Counted from the stretch's first letter, positions 8,138-16,508 are shown. The stretch: 64,000 nt of DNA from Fibrobacter sp. (GCA_024398875.1 JAKSIJ010000011.1:24044-88043), one strand, 5' to 3'. Notes: generated by a model not told the origin, from the sequence alone. Numbers and translations are program-made.

Positions 8138-8842
8138 TTATTTGTCGCCAAATTTAGTATTTAATTCCAGTTTTTCAAAGATGTCGGGGCGTCTTTCTTG
8201 GGTTCTTTTTAAAGATTCCTGCCTCCGCCACTCCGAAATGTTCTTGTGATGGCCCGAAAGCAGCACTTCGGGCACCTTTTTCCCCTCAAATTCCTCAGGT
8301 CGGGTGTAGACCGGCCACCCTAGTACGCCCTGGGCAAAAGAGTCCGTTTCGCCGGATTCCTTGTGGCCGAGGGCCCCGTCCAGGAGCCTGACTACAGCGT
8401 CGGTGACAATCATGGCCGGCAGTTCGCCGCCACTCACCACGAAATCCCCGATGGAGATTTCCATATCCACCTCTGTCTGGCGGATGCGGTCGTCGATGCC
8501 CTTGTAGTGGCCGCAGACCAGCACCAGATGGCTTTCTTCGGAAAGTTCCTTCGCAATTTTATGGGTGAAGGGGACGCCATCCGCTGTGAGGTAGATGACT
8601 TTTCCGCCGTCTTCTTTGACGCCTGTGCTCCGGATGGCTTTGGCCAGGGGTTCCGGTCGGAGGACCATGCCCGGTTCGCCGCCATAGGGAACGTCGTCCA
8701 CCTGACCGTAATCGTTGATGGCAAAATCCCGCAGATAGACGGTATTGAACTCCATGAGTCCCTTGCTTTGGGCCCGACCCATGATGGAACTTTTCATGGG
8801 GGCGAACATCTCGGGGAATATGGTGATGCAATCAATCTTCAT
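8138..8842 (-). CDS. trmD: tRNA (guanine-N1)-methyltransferase
   Basis: TrmD makes m1G37 in tRNAs and prevents frameshifting. I start at the ATG at 8842 (MKIDCITIFPEMF), the canonical TrmD N-terminus; the longer reading to 9013 is rimM sequence in another frame. The 234-residue product carries PYGGEPGMVLRPEP, LVCGHYKGIDDRI and SIGDFVVSGGELPAM, the trefoil-knot AdoMet site. It overlaps the 3' end of rimM by 11 bases, implying coupled translation. Confidence 0.96.
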   Translation of the reverse strand: MKIDCITIFPEMFAPMKSSIMGRAQSKGLMEFNTVYLRDFAINDYGQVDDVPYGGEPGMVLRPEPLAKAIRSTGVKEDGGKVIYLTADGVPFTHKIAKELSEESHLVLVCGHYKGIDDRIRQTEVDMEISIGDFVVSGGELPAMIVTDAVVRLLDGALGHKESGETDSFAQGVLGWPVYTRPEEFEGKKVPEVLLSGHHKNISEWRRQESLKRTQERRPDIFEKLELNTKFGDK

Positions 8843-9425
8843 CGGCCATCTCCTTTCGGGCTTCGCTGCTGTGGTCCTCAGGGCAAAGCGCCCGCAGGTA
8901 ATCCCCGTCGCAGACGATTCGCTTGCCAGCTGCATCCACTGTCTTGACGCAGTCCTTAATCCATGGGGCGAGAATGGTCTTCTTGCTGAATTCGTCCTGC
9001 GCCGCAGTTTCAAACTTGATATTGAAGGCGTTCACCGTAGGGAGTTCCACTACTTCCAGCACCTCTCCAACATCCCGGCCATCTTCTGTTTGGACTCGGA
9101 AACCCTCCAGCTCGTCGGGGTAGAACTGCCCTTCGGGCGCCGGTAGCCGTTCCGTTTCTGGAATCAGAACTTCGCCGTTCACCAAAACCGCTACAGCCTC
9201 CGGCGTGTCGAAGCCCTTGAACTTCAGGTGCCAGAGGTTCCCTGCCAGCTTGGAATCTTCCAGCGTGAGGCTGAGTTCCTCGCCGTTCACCTTCCGCACC
9301 AGCACCTCCTTCAACAGGCTGTGCCGCTCCAGGTCATGGGTGCAGGGCATGGCTTTGATATAGCCCTTAACCCCATGGGCGCGCATGAGTTCGCAGACGG
9401 TGATGTATTCTTGAGCGTTTGGCAT
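8832..9425 (-). CDS. rimM: Ribosome maturation factor RimM
   Basis: This 197-residue protein has the two RimM halves: an N-terminal barrel (ITVCELMRAHGVKGYIKAMP) and a PRC-like C-terminal barrel (PEGQFYPDELEGFRV, with FSKKTILAPWIKDCVKTVD towards the end). RimM binds S19 in the 30S head during assembly. The order rpsP-rimM-trmD-rplS supports the call. A terminator-like hairpin lies between it and rpsP. Confidence 0.94.
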   Translation of the reverse strand: MPNAQEYITVCELMRAHGVKGYIKAMPCTHDLERHSLLKEVLVRKVNGEELSLTLEDSKLAGNLWHLKFKGFDTPEAVAVLVNGEVLIPETERLPAPEGQFYPDELEGFRVQTEDGRDVGEVLEVVELPTVNAFNIKFETAAQDEFSKKTILAPWIKDCVKTVDAAGKRIVCDGDYLRALCPEDHSSEARKEMADED

Positions 9426-9453
9426 TTAAGTGTGAGGGTGTGGGAGTGGGGAT

Positions 9454-9493
9454 AAAAAAAGTCCCGCGCGGAGTAAATCCAAAAACGCGAGAC
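9454..9493 (-). terminator. Terminator or attenuator between rpsP and rimM
   Basis: On the minus strand GTCTCGCG (9493-9486) pairs with CGCGGGAC (9468-9461) with one G-U pair, followed by seven T. It lies inside the gap of 87 bases after rpsP. It would lower rimM-trmD-rplS expression relative to rpsP. Confidence 0.75.
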
Positions 9494-9512
9494 TTTCTTC
9501 AATTCCTTAGAA

Positions 9513-9956
9513 TTAGGCTTCGGCAGCAGGAGCTTCAGCAGCAGGTGCTTCGGCGGCGGCAGCAGCTTCAGCGGCAGCGGCTTCCTTGGCGGCCTTTTCA
9601 GCTTCGATCTTGGCGAGAGCCTTGGGGCCGAGTTTTGCCTTCTTTTCCTTGTCAGCACGAGGAGTAGCGGTCTTGCCTTCGATGGAACGGCCAGCGCGCT
9701 GTTCGTGGAACAAGTCCATGATGCCAACCTTCTTGAGGAGGTTGCGGACGGTGTCGGACGGCTGAGCGCCCACAGAGAGCCACTTCAGAATCTTTTCCTG
9801 ATCAAAGCGGATTTCAGCCTTCTTCAGGTTGGGGTTGTAGAAGCCCACCTGTTCGATAAAGCTATCGTCGCGAGCCTTGCGGTTGTCGATAACCACGGCG
9901 CGGTAGATGGGGTTGTGACGCTTGCCAAAACGAGCGAGACGGATAACTGTAGACAT
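9513..9956 (-). CDS. rpsP: 30S ribosomal protein S16 with acidic Ala-rich tail
   Basis: The start at 9956 gives MSTVIRLARFGKRHNPIYR, the canonical S16 N-terminus; the longer reading to 10073 is not S16-like. Residues 1-80 are S16 (ARDDSFIEQVGFYNPN, WLSVGAQPSDTVRNLLKK). S16 is usually about 80-90 residues; this one has 147 because of a tail of Lys, Ala and Glu ending in repeated EAPAA units. Similar Ala/Glu tails on S16 occur in Bacteroidetes and relatives. First gene of the rimM-trmD-rplS operon. Confidence 0.95.
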   Translation of the reverse strand: MSTVIRLARFGKRHNPIYRAVVIDNRKARDDSFIEQVGFYNPNLKKAEIRFDQEKILKWLSVGAQPSDTVRNLLKKVGIMDLFHEQRAGRSIEGKTATPRADKEKKAKLGPKALAKIEAEKAAKEAAAAEAAAAAEAPAAEAPAAEA

Positions 9957-10349
9957 TTTAACCTCTATTGGTAACCCTAAAAAGGGGTGGTTTGTTATTT
10001 GCGGCCAAATATAACAACAAAAAGTTTGTGTGTAAAGGACGGAATTGTAAATTTTTCCGTTGTTTGTAGACAAATTAAGCGAAAATTTGCAAAATTGGGC
10101 GAAATAGCGGGATTCTGGAGCACTTTTGACAGAAATCCCTGCTTTTTTCTTGAATTTTGCGCAATAAATTTACCGAAAATCCTAAAATAGGGCTGTTTTT
10201 CGGAAAAAAGTGCTTCGAAACGCACTTCGTCAATCAAAAATGCCGTCTTTTTGCCGAAAATCTGAAATTTTAGCGGGATTTTTTTCCTTTTGTAGCATAA
10301 ACCCCCGCCTTTTTGCCATTTTGAAGCTCCCAGAAGCTAAATTTAAGGC
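9957..10349. other. Intergenic region between rpsP and the BASS transporter
   Basis: This 393-base AT-rich gap lies between divergent genes and must hold the rpsP operon promoter and that of the transporter. Oligo-A/T tracts and repeated GCGAAAAT-like words are present. Reading frames of 67-80 codons on either strand have no ribosome site and no recognisable protein, and I reject them. I see no structured RNA. Confidence 0.5.
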
Positions 10350-11282
10350 ATGAAGTTTTTGGAAGCGATTAGCGGGTTCATCGGGCGGTTCATGGCCCTC
10401 ATTGTGCTGGCACTAACGATTCTTGCGCTTTTTGTTCCGGCAAGTTGCAACTGGATTGCCACTTCCTGCGTTACATACTTTCTGGCGGTGGCTATGTTCT
10501 GCATGGGTCTCACGCTGAAGTTTTCTGATTTCGTGGTGGTCTTCACCCGCCCGCGGGACATTCTCATCGGTTGCGTTGCGCAGTTTACCATCATGCCGTT
10601 GTTGGCCTTTGCCCTCGGAAAGATTTTTGGGCTTGAAACGGCACTTCTAGTTGGCGTGATTCTGGTGGGAACATGCCCGGGGGGAACTTCCAGCAATGTG
10701 ATTACCTACCTTTCCGATGGCGATGTCCCGCTTTCCGTAGGCATGACCGCGGTGAATACGTTCCTCGCACCGCTTCTCACTCCGGCTATCACCTACCTGC
10801 TGCTTCGCACTACCGTCTCTGTGAATGTGCTCTCCATGTTCCTCTCCATCGTGCAGGTGGTCATCGTGCCCATCGCCGCAGGAATCCTCATCAACAAGTT
10901 CTGCGGAAAGTTTGTGCAGAAGTTCGCGAAGATTCTCCCCATGTTCTCGGTCATTGCCATCTGCCTCATTGTGACGACCGTGGTGAGCCATAATGCGGCT
11001 AAGATTCTAGCAACAGGCATCATTGTCTTTGTGGTGGTGATTCTTCACAACCTCTGCGGGTACGCCTGCGGTTTCGGACTTGCCCATTTGCTCAAGTTCC
11101 CGGTGGCAAAGAAGAAGGCACTTTCTGTGGAAATCGGAATGCAGAATTCCGGCCTTGCCACATCTTTAGCGGGAACCGCCTTCCCGAATCTTGCCATGGC
11201 TACAGTGCCGGGCGCCATCTTCAGCGTATGGCATAATATCTCGGGCGCCCTGCTTGCGGCAGTTTACCGCCGGCTAAAATAG
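10350..11282 (+). CDS. Bile acid:sodium symporter (BASS) family transporter
   Basis: This 310-residue membrane protein has about nine hydrophobic segments. The family signature GTCPGGTSSNVITYLSDGDVP, of which GGTSSN is the crossover motif, lies at about residue 110, and GMQNSGLATSLAGTAF near residue 265 is the second conserved crossover. BASS proteins are sodium-coupled carriers of organic anions; bacterial members move compounds such as pantoate or bile acids, so the substrate here is unknown. It is a stand-alone gene, preceded by AAGG close to the ATG. Confidence 0.9.
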   Translation: MKFLEAISGFIGRFMALIVLALTILALFVPASCNWIATSCVTYFLAVAMFCMGLTLKFSDFVVVFTRPRDILIGCVAQFTIMPLLAFALGKIFGLETALLVGVILVGTCPGGTSSNVITYLSDGDVPLSVGMTAVNTFLAPLLTPAITYLLLRTTVSVNVLSMFLSIVQVVIVPIAAGILINKFCGKFVQKFAKILPMFSVIAICLIVTTVVSHNAAKILATGIIVFVVVILHNLCGYACGFGLAHLLKFPVAKKKALSVEIGMQNSGLATSLAGTAFPNLAMATVPGAIFSVWHNISGALLAAVYRRLK

Positions 11283-11312
11283 CGCGGCCGTTTACCGCCG
11301 GCTGAAGTGATG

Positions 11313-12317
11313 TTATTTTTTTTGCCCGATAGCCCAGGGGGCGAATCGCCTAAAGAGGAACGCAACGGGCATCAGCAGGAAAAGTGCAATAAGGCTTATG
11401 CCCGCGTTGATAGCGACGCAATTGTTTATAAAGCTCAAATCGTAGTGTAAAACAAACACAATAAAGGCTTTGATGAATCCAAGGGCGATGATGTGCAGAC
11501 CAAATAGGGTGAGGGTATTCTTGCCCCAGAAGGAAAGCAGTTTGTTGCTTGGAATGAATTTTGCAATTTGAATCACTGCAAGTGATCCCGCGATTGCGGG
11601 GATGATGTCAATGAAGTTTTTGAATAGAGCCTCGTGGTAAACGCAACTTGCGTAAAAAGAGCCGAAGAAGATGAGGGCGCATATTAGGAATGAGAATCCA
11701 TGGCTCCATTTTGTCTTAAAAATGAATTGGAAGAAATTTTTTTTCTGGAGAACATATCCAAGGGCAACAAAAAGTAAATAGTAGCAGGCCAAATCTACGT
11801 TCCAAATAAGCCGAGGACAGTATTCAGTTCCTAAAATTTGAAGTGTGAGGCCCGCTGTAAGTAAAATGCCAATTTCAATTGTAATCAAAATGATTGACTT
11901 TTGCTTTAGAATAAAGTAAAATAAAATTTCGCAAACAAAAAGGCAGGTTAGGAACCAAAGAGGCGAAGGATAAATGCTGTTCCGAAATCCATAAAAAATA
12001 TGTTGGATTGCCTGTAAAACAGTCGTTGAAGAGCCGTTTGCAACGTCGGCTCCGTAGTGGCGCCCAATTAGAAGCCAGTAAATAAATAGAATCAGAGAAA
12101 AACAAAAATAGGGGACTACGAGAGCGTAAAATTTTTTCTTTAAGAATGTGATGGTGTCGTAAGAAGTTTTGAAGGTGACCCCCGCGAGTAGAAAGAACAA
12201 AGGCATGTGGAAGGAATAGATGAAGTCGGACCATATTTGGGGCAGACTTAAATGTCCTAAGACCACAAGATAGATGCCGATGGCTTTGGCGTAGTCAATC
12301 CAAGAAATCCGTTCCAT
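11313..12317 (-). CDS. Acyltransferase 3 family membrane protein
   Basis: This is a roughly 334-residue, ten-span membrane protein starting MERISWIDYAKAIG. The motifs WIDYAKAIGIYLVVLGHL and SFHMPLFFLLAGVTFK are typical of acyltransferase 3 (OafA/YrhL, or fucose O-acetylase) enzymes that acetylate surface glycans; the His of GHL is the conserved catalytic candidate. I prefer the ATG at 12317 to the TTG three codons earlier. Base composition is clearly more AT-rich than its neighbours, suggesting horizontal acquisition. The preceding glnA terminator lies just upstream, so it needs its own promoter. Confidence 0.85.
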   Translation of the reverse strand: MERISWIDYAKAIGIYLVVLGHLSLPQIWSDFIYSFHMPLFFLLAGVTFKTSYDTITFLKKKFYALVVPYFCFSLILFIYWLLIGRHYGADVANGSSTTVLQAIQHIFYGFRNSIYPSPLWFLTCLFVCEILFYFILKQKSIILITIEIGILLTAGLTLQILGTEYCPRLIWNVDLACYYLLFVALGYVLQKKNFFQFIFKTKWSHGFSFLICALIFFGSFYASCVYHEALFKNFIDIIPAIAGSLAVIQIAKFIPSNKLLSFWGKNTLTLFGLHIIALGFIKAFIVFVLHYDLSFINNCVAINAGISLIALFLLMPVAFLFRRFAPWAIGQKK

Positions 12318-12330
12318 ATAACACAAAATA

Positions 12331-12364
12331 AAAAAACACTTCAGGAAAATCCTGAAGTGCTTTT
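12331..12364 (-). terminator. Rho-independent terminator of glnA
   Basis: CACTTCAGGA (12337-12346) and TCCTGAAGTG (12350-12359) form a perfect 10-bp stem with a 3-base loop. On the minus strand it is followed by a long T run. It lies 22 bases past the glnA stop. Confidence 0.92.
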
Positions 12365-12385
12365 GTCAATGAAGACAAATAAGAA

Positions 12386-13885
12386 TTAGCCGCAGTAGAA
12401 GTAGGTCTTCACCAGCTTCTGCATTGCGGTCTTGGACTTCGTGACTTGAGCGCGGAGCGTCTTGTCCTTGAAGGCCTTCAGCTGTTCCATAATGCCATCA
12501 ATCATGGCAGGGCTGAACACGCCGAATTCTTCGTAGATTTTGCGCTGCTTGGCGAGGCAATCGGCGCTAGCCCAGCAACTATCCGGAAGGGTGCTGAGGG
12601 TCTTGAGGAGCTTGGCATTTTCCTTCTTGTGAATGTTCACGTTCACGTAGGTCTTTTCAGCAATCTTGAGGCCGTCCTTGAGGCTCAAGCCATGGCGACA
12701 AGCCACGCAGAGGCCTGCCATCAGGAGGTACACGTTGGCGGAAGCGTCCGGAGAACGCATTTCTACAGTCTGCTTCTGGTGCGTGTCGTAGCTGGTGCCC
12801 TTTTCTTCGGGGTTCGCCATCTTGCAGAGGTCAGCCTTGGAAGCCCATCCGAGAGGTACGCGTACGAGCACAGAGCGGTTGCGGTCGCCCCAGCAAACGT
12901 TGGTGGGAGCTTCCTGGTGCGGAACCAGACGGAGGTAAGAAGTGGGGTTCATGTTGCCGAAAGCAGTGATGGACGGAGCGAGCTGCATCATGCCTGCAAT
13001 GGCGCGACGGGCAGTAGAGCTGATGACGCCATTTTCCAGCATCTGGTTGTTGCCGTCCTTCATGAGGCGCATGTGGATGTGGAGACCGCTACCAGCCTTA
13101 CCCACGGTAATCTTCGGAGCGAAGGTCACATCCAGGCCGAGCTGTGCGCCCAAGTTGCGGATAACCCACTTGGCGATGGTGAGCTGGTTGGCTGCATCTT
13201 CTGCCGGGCAGGGGAGGAATTCAATTTCGTTCTGTTCGTAGAGCTTGCCATCTTCAGTGAAGTTACCCACTTCGCTATGGCCATACTTGATCTGGCCGCC
13301 GGTCTGTGCGATGTAGAGCATGCACTTCTGGCGGAATTCGTTGAACTTTGCAAACGGAGCGGATTCGTGGTAACCCTTCTGGTCTACAGCAGGGAAGGTC
13401 TTCGGATCGTCAGCGATGACGTAGTATTCCAGTTCACCCATGGCCTGAAATTCAAGACCAGTTTCCTTCTTGAAGGCCTGGCAAGCCTTGTGGAGGGTGT
13501 ATTCCGGAGAGGATTCCAGCGGCTGACCGTCCTTGTTGAAGAAGCTGCAGAGGAGGCAGAGGGTGGGGAGAGTTGCAAACGGGTCCATGAAGGCCGAGGA
13601 GAAACGGGGCACCACATAGAGGTCGGAAGAGGAGGCTTCGATGTAGCTGAAGAGGCTGGAACCATCAACGCGTTCGCCGCAGCTGAGGATTTCATCCAGG
13701 TAGTCGGCGTTGTTCACGACAAAGTTCAAAGTCTTCAAGCGACCGTCTCCACCAGCGTACATGAAGTTCACATGGCGGATGTCGTTCTTGCGGATGTAGT
13801 TCTTGATATCATCCTTGGTGAATTTTGCACGAGGCTTCTTGAGTGCGACCTCGAGGGTGTTGGCGGACAAATCGATAGTTGCCAT
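12386..13885 (-). CDS. glnA: Glutamine synthetase
   Basis: This 499-residue enzyme makes glutamine from glutamate, ammonia and ATP. Visible motifs are GELEYYVI (metal-binding Glu), GSGLHIHMRLM (about residue 265), NPTSYLRLVPHQEAPTNVCW (ATP/glutamate site), NRSVLVRVP and the Arg/Asp pair of MRSPDASANVYL. The length is slightly longer than the roughly 470 of GSI-beta enzymes. I do not see an obvious adenylylation-loop Tyr. It is followed by its own terminator and is monocistronic. Upstream, 13886-14078 is the shared promoter region with the cystatin-like gene. Confidence 0.93.
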   Translation of the reverse strand: MATIDLSANTLEVALKKPRAKFTKDDIKNYIRKNDIRHVNFMYAGGDGRLKTLNFVVNNADYLDEILSCGERVDGSSLFSYIEASSSDLYVVPRFSSAFMDPFATLPTLCLLCSFFNKDGQPLESSPEYTLHKACQAFKKETGLEFQAMGELEYYVIADDPKTFPAVDQKGYHESAPFAKFNEFRQKCMLYIAQTGGQIKYGHSEVGNFTEDGKLYEQNEIEFLPCPAEDAANQLTIAKWVIRNLGAQLGLDVTFAPKITVGKAGSGLHIHMRLMKDGNNQMLENGVISSTARRAIAGMMQLAPSITAFGNMNPTSYLRLVPHQEAPTNVCWGDRNRSVLVRVPLGWASKADLCKMANPEEKGTSYDTHQKQTVEMRSPDASANVYLLMAGLCVACRHGLSLKDGLKIAEKTYVNVNIHKKENAKLLKTLSTLPDSCWASADCLAKQRKIYEEFGVFSPAMIDGIMEQLKAFKDKTLRAQVTKSKTAMQKLVKTYFYCG

Positions 13886-14078
13886 TGTTTTTCCTTTATA
13901 GGGGTTTCTTTTAAAATCGCAGAAAATATATAAAAGTTACAGGGAAATCATCAAAATAGGGGGGTGATTTATGACCTTGCGGAGCGTTTTTTTGGAGCAA
14001 TAGTGAAGGTTTTGCTTCTTTATTGGTAGGAATATGTATATTTAAACCGGTTTCAATACAAAATACAAAGGAGTAAAA

Positions 14079-14657
14079 ATGAAAAAATTGTTCTTTGCAG
14101 CACTTTCCTTTGGACTTGCGCTCTCTCTCAGCGCTTGCTCTGACGATAGTTCATCCGGTCCTGGCGACGAAGGCGGCAAGACTGGTGAATTTTCTGATTT
14201 TAAAAAGATTGACGAAGATGCAAAGAAGGTTCTAGACGCAGCCATTGAGGGCTCTAAATACAAATCAGCTGAGTGCACCGAGTTTGCAACGCAGCTTGTT
14301 GCAGGCACCAACTACAAGTTCAAGTGCACCCTTGAGGATGAAGATTTCATTCTTGAAGTTTTTAAGGATTTAGATGGCAAGGTCACGCTTGGCGATGAAG
14401 ACCCGAGCAACGAAGAAGGTGGTGCGTTCTCGGCTTTCGAAACGCTCGAAGAGAATGCTCATGCACAGGAGGTTCTGGAGGCCGCCATTAAGGACTCTAA
14501 ATATGAATCAGCAAAGTGCACCGAGGTGGCAACGCAGGTTGTTGAGGGCACCAACTACAAGTTCAAGTGCAACAATGAGGACGAAGATTTCATTCTCGAA
14601 GTCTTTGAAGACTTAGATGGCAAGGTCACGCTTGGCGATTTCATACCGGCCAACTAA
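14079..14657 (+). CDS. Lipoprotein with two tandem cystatin-like domains
   Basis: This 192-residue protein starts MKKLFFAALSFGLALSLSAC (lipidated Cys20) after an AAAGGAG site. Two repeats follow, at about 41-105 and 118-187. Each contains a near-exact cystatin QVVAGTNY motif: QLVAGTNY at 72-79 and QVVEGTNY at 153-160, followed by KFKC and a FILEVFKDLDG strand like the stefin LKVFKSL strand. Cystatins block papain-type cysteine peptidases through this QxVxG hairpin. Paired cysteines (66/83 and 147/164) could form a disulphide in each domain. A cell-surface peptidase inhibitor is the natural inference; activity is not shown. A strong terminator follows at 14689. Confidence 0.8.
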   Translation: MKKLFFAALSFGLALSLSACSDDSSSGPGDEGGKTGEFSDFKKIDEDAKKVLDAAIEGSKYKSAECTEFATQLVAGTNYKFKCTLEDEDFILEVFKDLDGKVTLGDEDPSNEEGGAFSAFETLEENAHAQEVLEAAIKDSKYESAKCTEVATQVVEGTNYKFKCNNEDEDFILEVFEDLDGKVTLGDFIPAN

Positions 14658-14688
14658 GTAAACTTTTCAAAAATTGAGCCGAAAAAAT

Positions 14689-14718
14689 GCCCCGCTTTCT
14701 TAGAAAGCGGGGCGTTTT
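14689..14718. terminator. Bidirectional terminator between the cystatin-like gene and the ffh remnant
   Basis: GCCCCGCTTTC (14689-14699) pairs perfectly with GAAAGCGGGGC (14703-14713); A-rich and T-rich flanks lie on both sides. It serves the cystatin-like gene on the plus strand. On the minus strand it lies only 7 bases past the stop of the ffh fragment, as an original ffh terminator would. Confidence 0.9.
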
Positions 14719-14719
14719 C

Positions 14720-14848
14720 TTATTTCCGTTTCTTCTTGACTTTCGGGGGAGTGTAGTTGGAGCCAATCTGGCCGCCATTGTTCTGCTTTTTGGCAAAATC
14801 GCCCACTCTCTTGAACATTTCCTTCATACCTGCAACTGCTTGATGGAC
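14720..14848 (-). pseudogene. Fragment of the 3' end of ffh
   Basis: On the minus strand this reads GMKEMFKRVGDFAKKQ, then NNGGQIGSNYTPPKVKKK and a stop at 14720-14722. This is the C-terminus of the Ffh protein encoded at 18426. The 99 bases 14729-14827 match 18438-18536 with a single mismatch (position 14741). Upstream of the match, CCATCAAGCAGTTGCAGG equals an internal ffh segment near 19337-19354, so the fragment may be a chimera after an internal deletion. There is no start codon with a ribosome site. Non-functional as a gene, but probably the displaced original end of ffh. Confidence 0.88.
14729..14827. repeat. Left copy of a 99-bp direct repeat (ffh 3' end)
   Basis: Direct repeat of 18438-18536 in the same orientation with one difference. 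The two copies bracket 3.6 kb holding two lipoproteins, a TIGR02147 protein and a GNAT module. The arrangement resembles attachment sites of elements that insert at a gene's 3' end, although no integrase gene is visible. Confidence 0.85.
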
Positions 14849-14861
14849 CGATTTCCTGTAA

Positions 14862-15740
14862 TTATTCGGCTAAGTCGTTTGATTTGGGCTCGATTTGCGG
14901 GCGAATTCTGCATGCTTCGATTGTCTTCGTGGCAAATTGATTCCAGTAGGAGTCAATGTAATTGTAAGTGTAATGGATAGTAAAGTATTTTCTCGAATTG
15001 GCTGAGCCGTTGTCCTGAGACTGGCTTGGCTGTACCACAATATCGCAAGCGACTGTGGTTTCTGTATCATTCGTGATATCTCCGAATTCGGCGTTGCAAG
15101 ATTCCTTGAATTGCAATTTGGATTGCGCGAACATTTCAGTGTTGAACCACGGGTTTGTCCATTTTTTCGTGATGGTGTTGCTGTGCAAGTAAACGGAATA
15201 AAAGATGGTGTCCTGGTATGTTTCGCATGCGATCACATCGGAATTGCCATTATAAAACTCGAATGCGGTTCCGTTTTCTAACTGGATTCGATTGGGCAAG
15301 CACCACAAGGGATTTTCGGGGTAGTCCGGATTTTCTGCACACCAATAATCTACGGTAATGTCGTTGCTTATCGGGTTGCCGTTCAACCAGCTTTCGAGTG
15401 TTTCTTCGGTTTCGGCAGGAATCGAAAATATTGGTGGAGTGTATGTCGAGTCTGAGGGAGTGAGGTGGATTTGCGCATTCGGCCCACTTGACGTTTGGGC
15501 GACGGTTGCTTCCGGTGCTGTCGATGGACTTGACGAGCATGCTATTGGTGGAGTGTATGCGGATGGATCTGATGTGGGGTCCTGTTGTGGCTCGAGGCTA
15601 ATTTGCTTGCCCAGTTCGCTGGAAACCTGGGCGGCCGATGCTTCCTGTGCTGTCGATGGGTTTGACGAGCACGCGGCGAACGCGAATGCTACTGCGGCTC
15701 CGATGATTGTTCCTGTGATTGATTTGGTGATGGTTTTCAT
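14862..15740 (-). CDS. Lipoprotein with tandem N-terminal repeat, TIGR02147-associated
   Basis: This 292-residue protein has a lipoprotein signal (AVAFAFAAC, Cys24). Residues 24-66 and 68-108 are two imperfect copies of a Ser/Pro/Ala-rich unit sharing CSSxPSTA and YTPPI, so a cysteine recurs at the start of the second copy. The C-terminal half (about 190-290) resembles that of the lipoprotein at 15831-16508: compare FKESCNAEFGDITNDTETT and TKTIEACR with FEADCIHEHGNFITETEG and TQIIKICR. The two are paralogues with conserved cysteines. No known domain recognised. It lies downstream of the TIGR02147 gene within the ffh-flanked block. Confidence 0.78.
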   Translation of the reverse strand: MKTITKSITGTIIGAAVAFAFAACSSNPSTAQEASAAQVSSELGKQISLEPQQDPTSDPSAYTPPIACSSSPSTAPEATVAQTSSGPNAQIHLTPSDSTYTPPIFSIPAETEETLESWLNGNPISNDITVDYWCAENPDYPENPLWCLPNRIQLENGTAFEFYNGNSDVIACETYQDTIFYSVYLHSNTITKKWTNPWFNTEMFAQSKLQFKESCNAEFGDITNDTETTVACDIVVQPSQSQDNGSANSRKYFTIHYTYNYIDSYWNQFATKTIEACRIRPQIEPKSNDLAE

Positions 15741-15830
15741 GTTTTTCTCCTTTTTTAAGAATAAGTCTTACAACGAGTCAGAATAGATTTCTGACACTTT
15801 TCATTTTTAATTTTTCATTTTTAATTTTTT

Positions 15831-16508
15831 TTATTCTCTACAAATTTTTATAATCTGCGTTCCGTATTTTTTCCAGTTCGGGTCGGTGTATTGTATGGCG
15901 TTATTCTCGACCAGGTTTTCTTTAGTCGGTGCTATTTTGCAGCTGTAGCTTTGTTGCCCGTCAGTGATGCCTTCTGTTTCTGTAATGAAATTTCCGTGTT
16001 CATGAATGCAGTCGGCCTCGAAATCCATTGCAATTGATGTTGCCGAGGTATCGGGAATTGTGAAATTTTTTTGTATAAGCGAACTCGAAACTTGGACCAT
16101 GTATGCGAACCATGTTTTATCAGTTTTGCAACTGAGCGAAGCGAAATGATCAATTTCTAATTGTCGTAATATTCCGTGTTCGGTCTTTACTCCTGCGAGT
16201 AAACTTGTATGTTGTGCTGATGTGTCAGGATTGATGATTATAACGTAAAGGTGGCTGGAGGATGGGGGGAGAATGGTCGTTTTCGAATCGACAGTGAATG
16301 TTTTTTTGTCTTGGAACCAGATGGCTGATGCGCTGTCGATTGCGGCGTCGATTTGCGCCGTGATGGCGTTCGGTTGTTCGTCCGTGCCGGCAGTGTTGTC
16401 GTTTCCGCAGGCGGCGAGGGTGGTGACCGTGACTAGCGTGAATGCGGCTGAAAAAAGACTTGCAAATGCTGCAACCACGAGGGACTTTATTTTGTTCATA
16501 GACTTCAT
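15831..16508 (-). CDS. Lipoprotein paralogue downstream of the TIGR02147 gene
   Basis: I start at the ATG at 16508 (MKSMNKIKSLVV), which has a GGAG site and gives a lipoprotein signal with Cys34 (TLAAC); the longer reading to 16586 overlaps the upstream gene. The 225-residue product shares its C-terminal cysteine pattern with the lipoprotein at 14862-15740. The start lies 11 bases after the stop of the TIGR02147 gene, so the pair is almost certainly co-transcribed. TIGR02147 genes paired with secreted or lipoprotein genes are a recurring Fibrobacter arrangement, as I recall, suggesting the regulator controls or senses this product. Confidence 0.78.
   Translation of the reverse strand: MKSMNKIKSLVVAAFASLFSAAFTLVTVTTLAACGNDNTAGTDEQPNAITAQIDAAIDSASAIWFQDKKTFTVDSKTTILPPSSSHLYVIIINPDTSAQHTSLLAGVKTEHGILRQLEIDHFASLSCKTDKTWFAYMVQVSSSLIQKNFTIPDTSATSIAMDFEADCIHEHGNFITETEGITDGQQSYSCKIAPTKENLVENNAIQYTDPNWKKYGTQIIKICRE

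Noticed and set aside
9995..10237. 80-codon frame upstream of rpsP
   Set aside because: AT-rich sequence with no ribosome site or conserved look; probably promoter DNA.
12446..13933. 495-codon plus-strand frame opposite glnA
   Set aside because: Mirror of the glutamine synthetase reading; no known protein similarity and no start signal.
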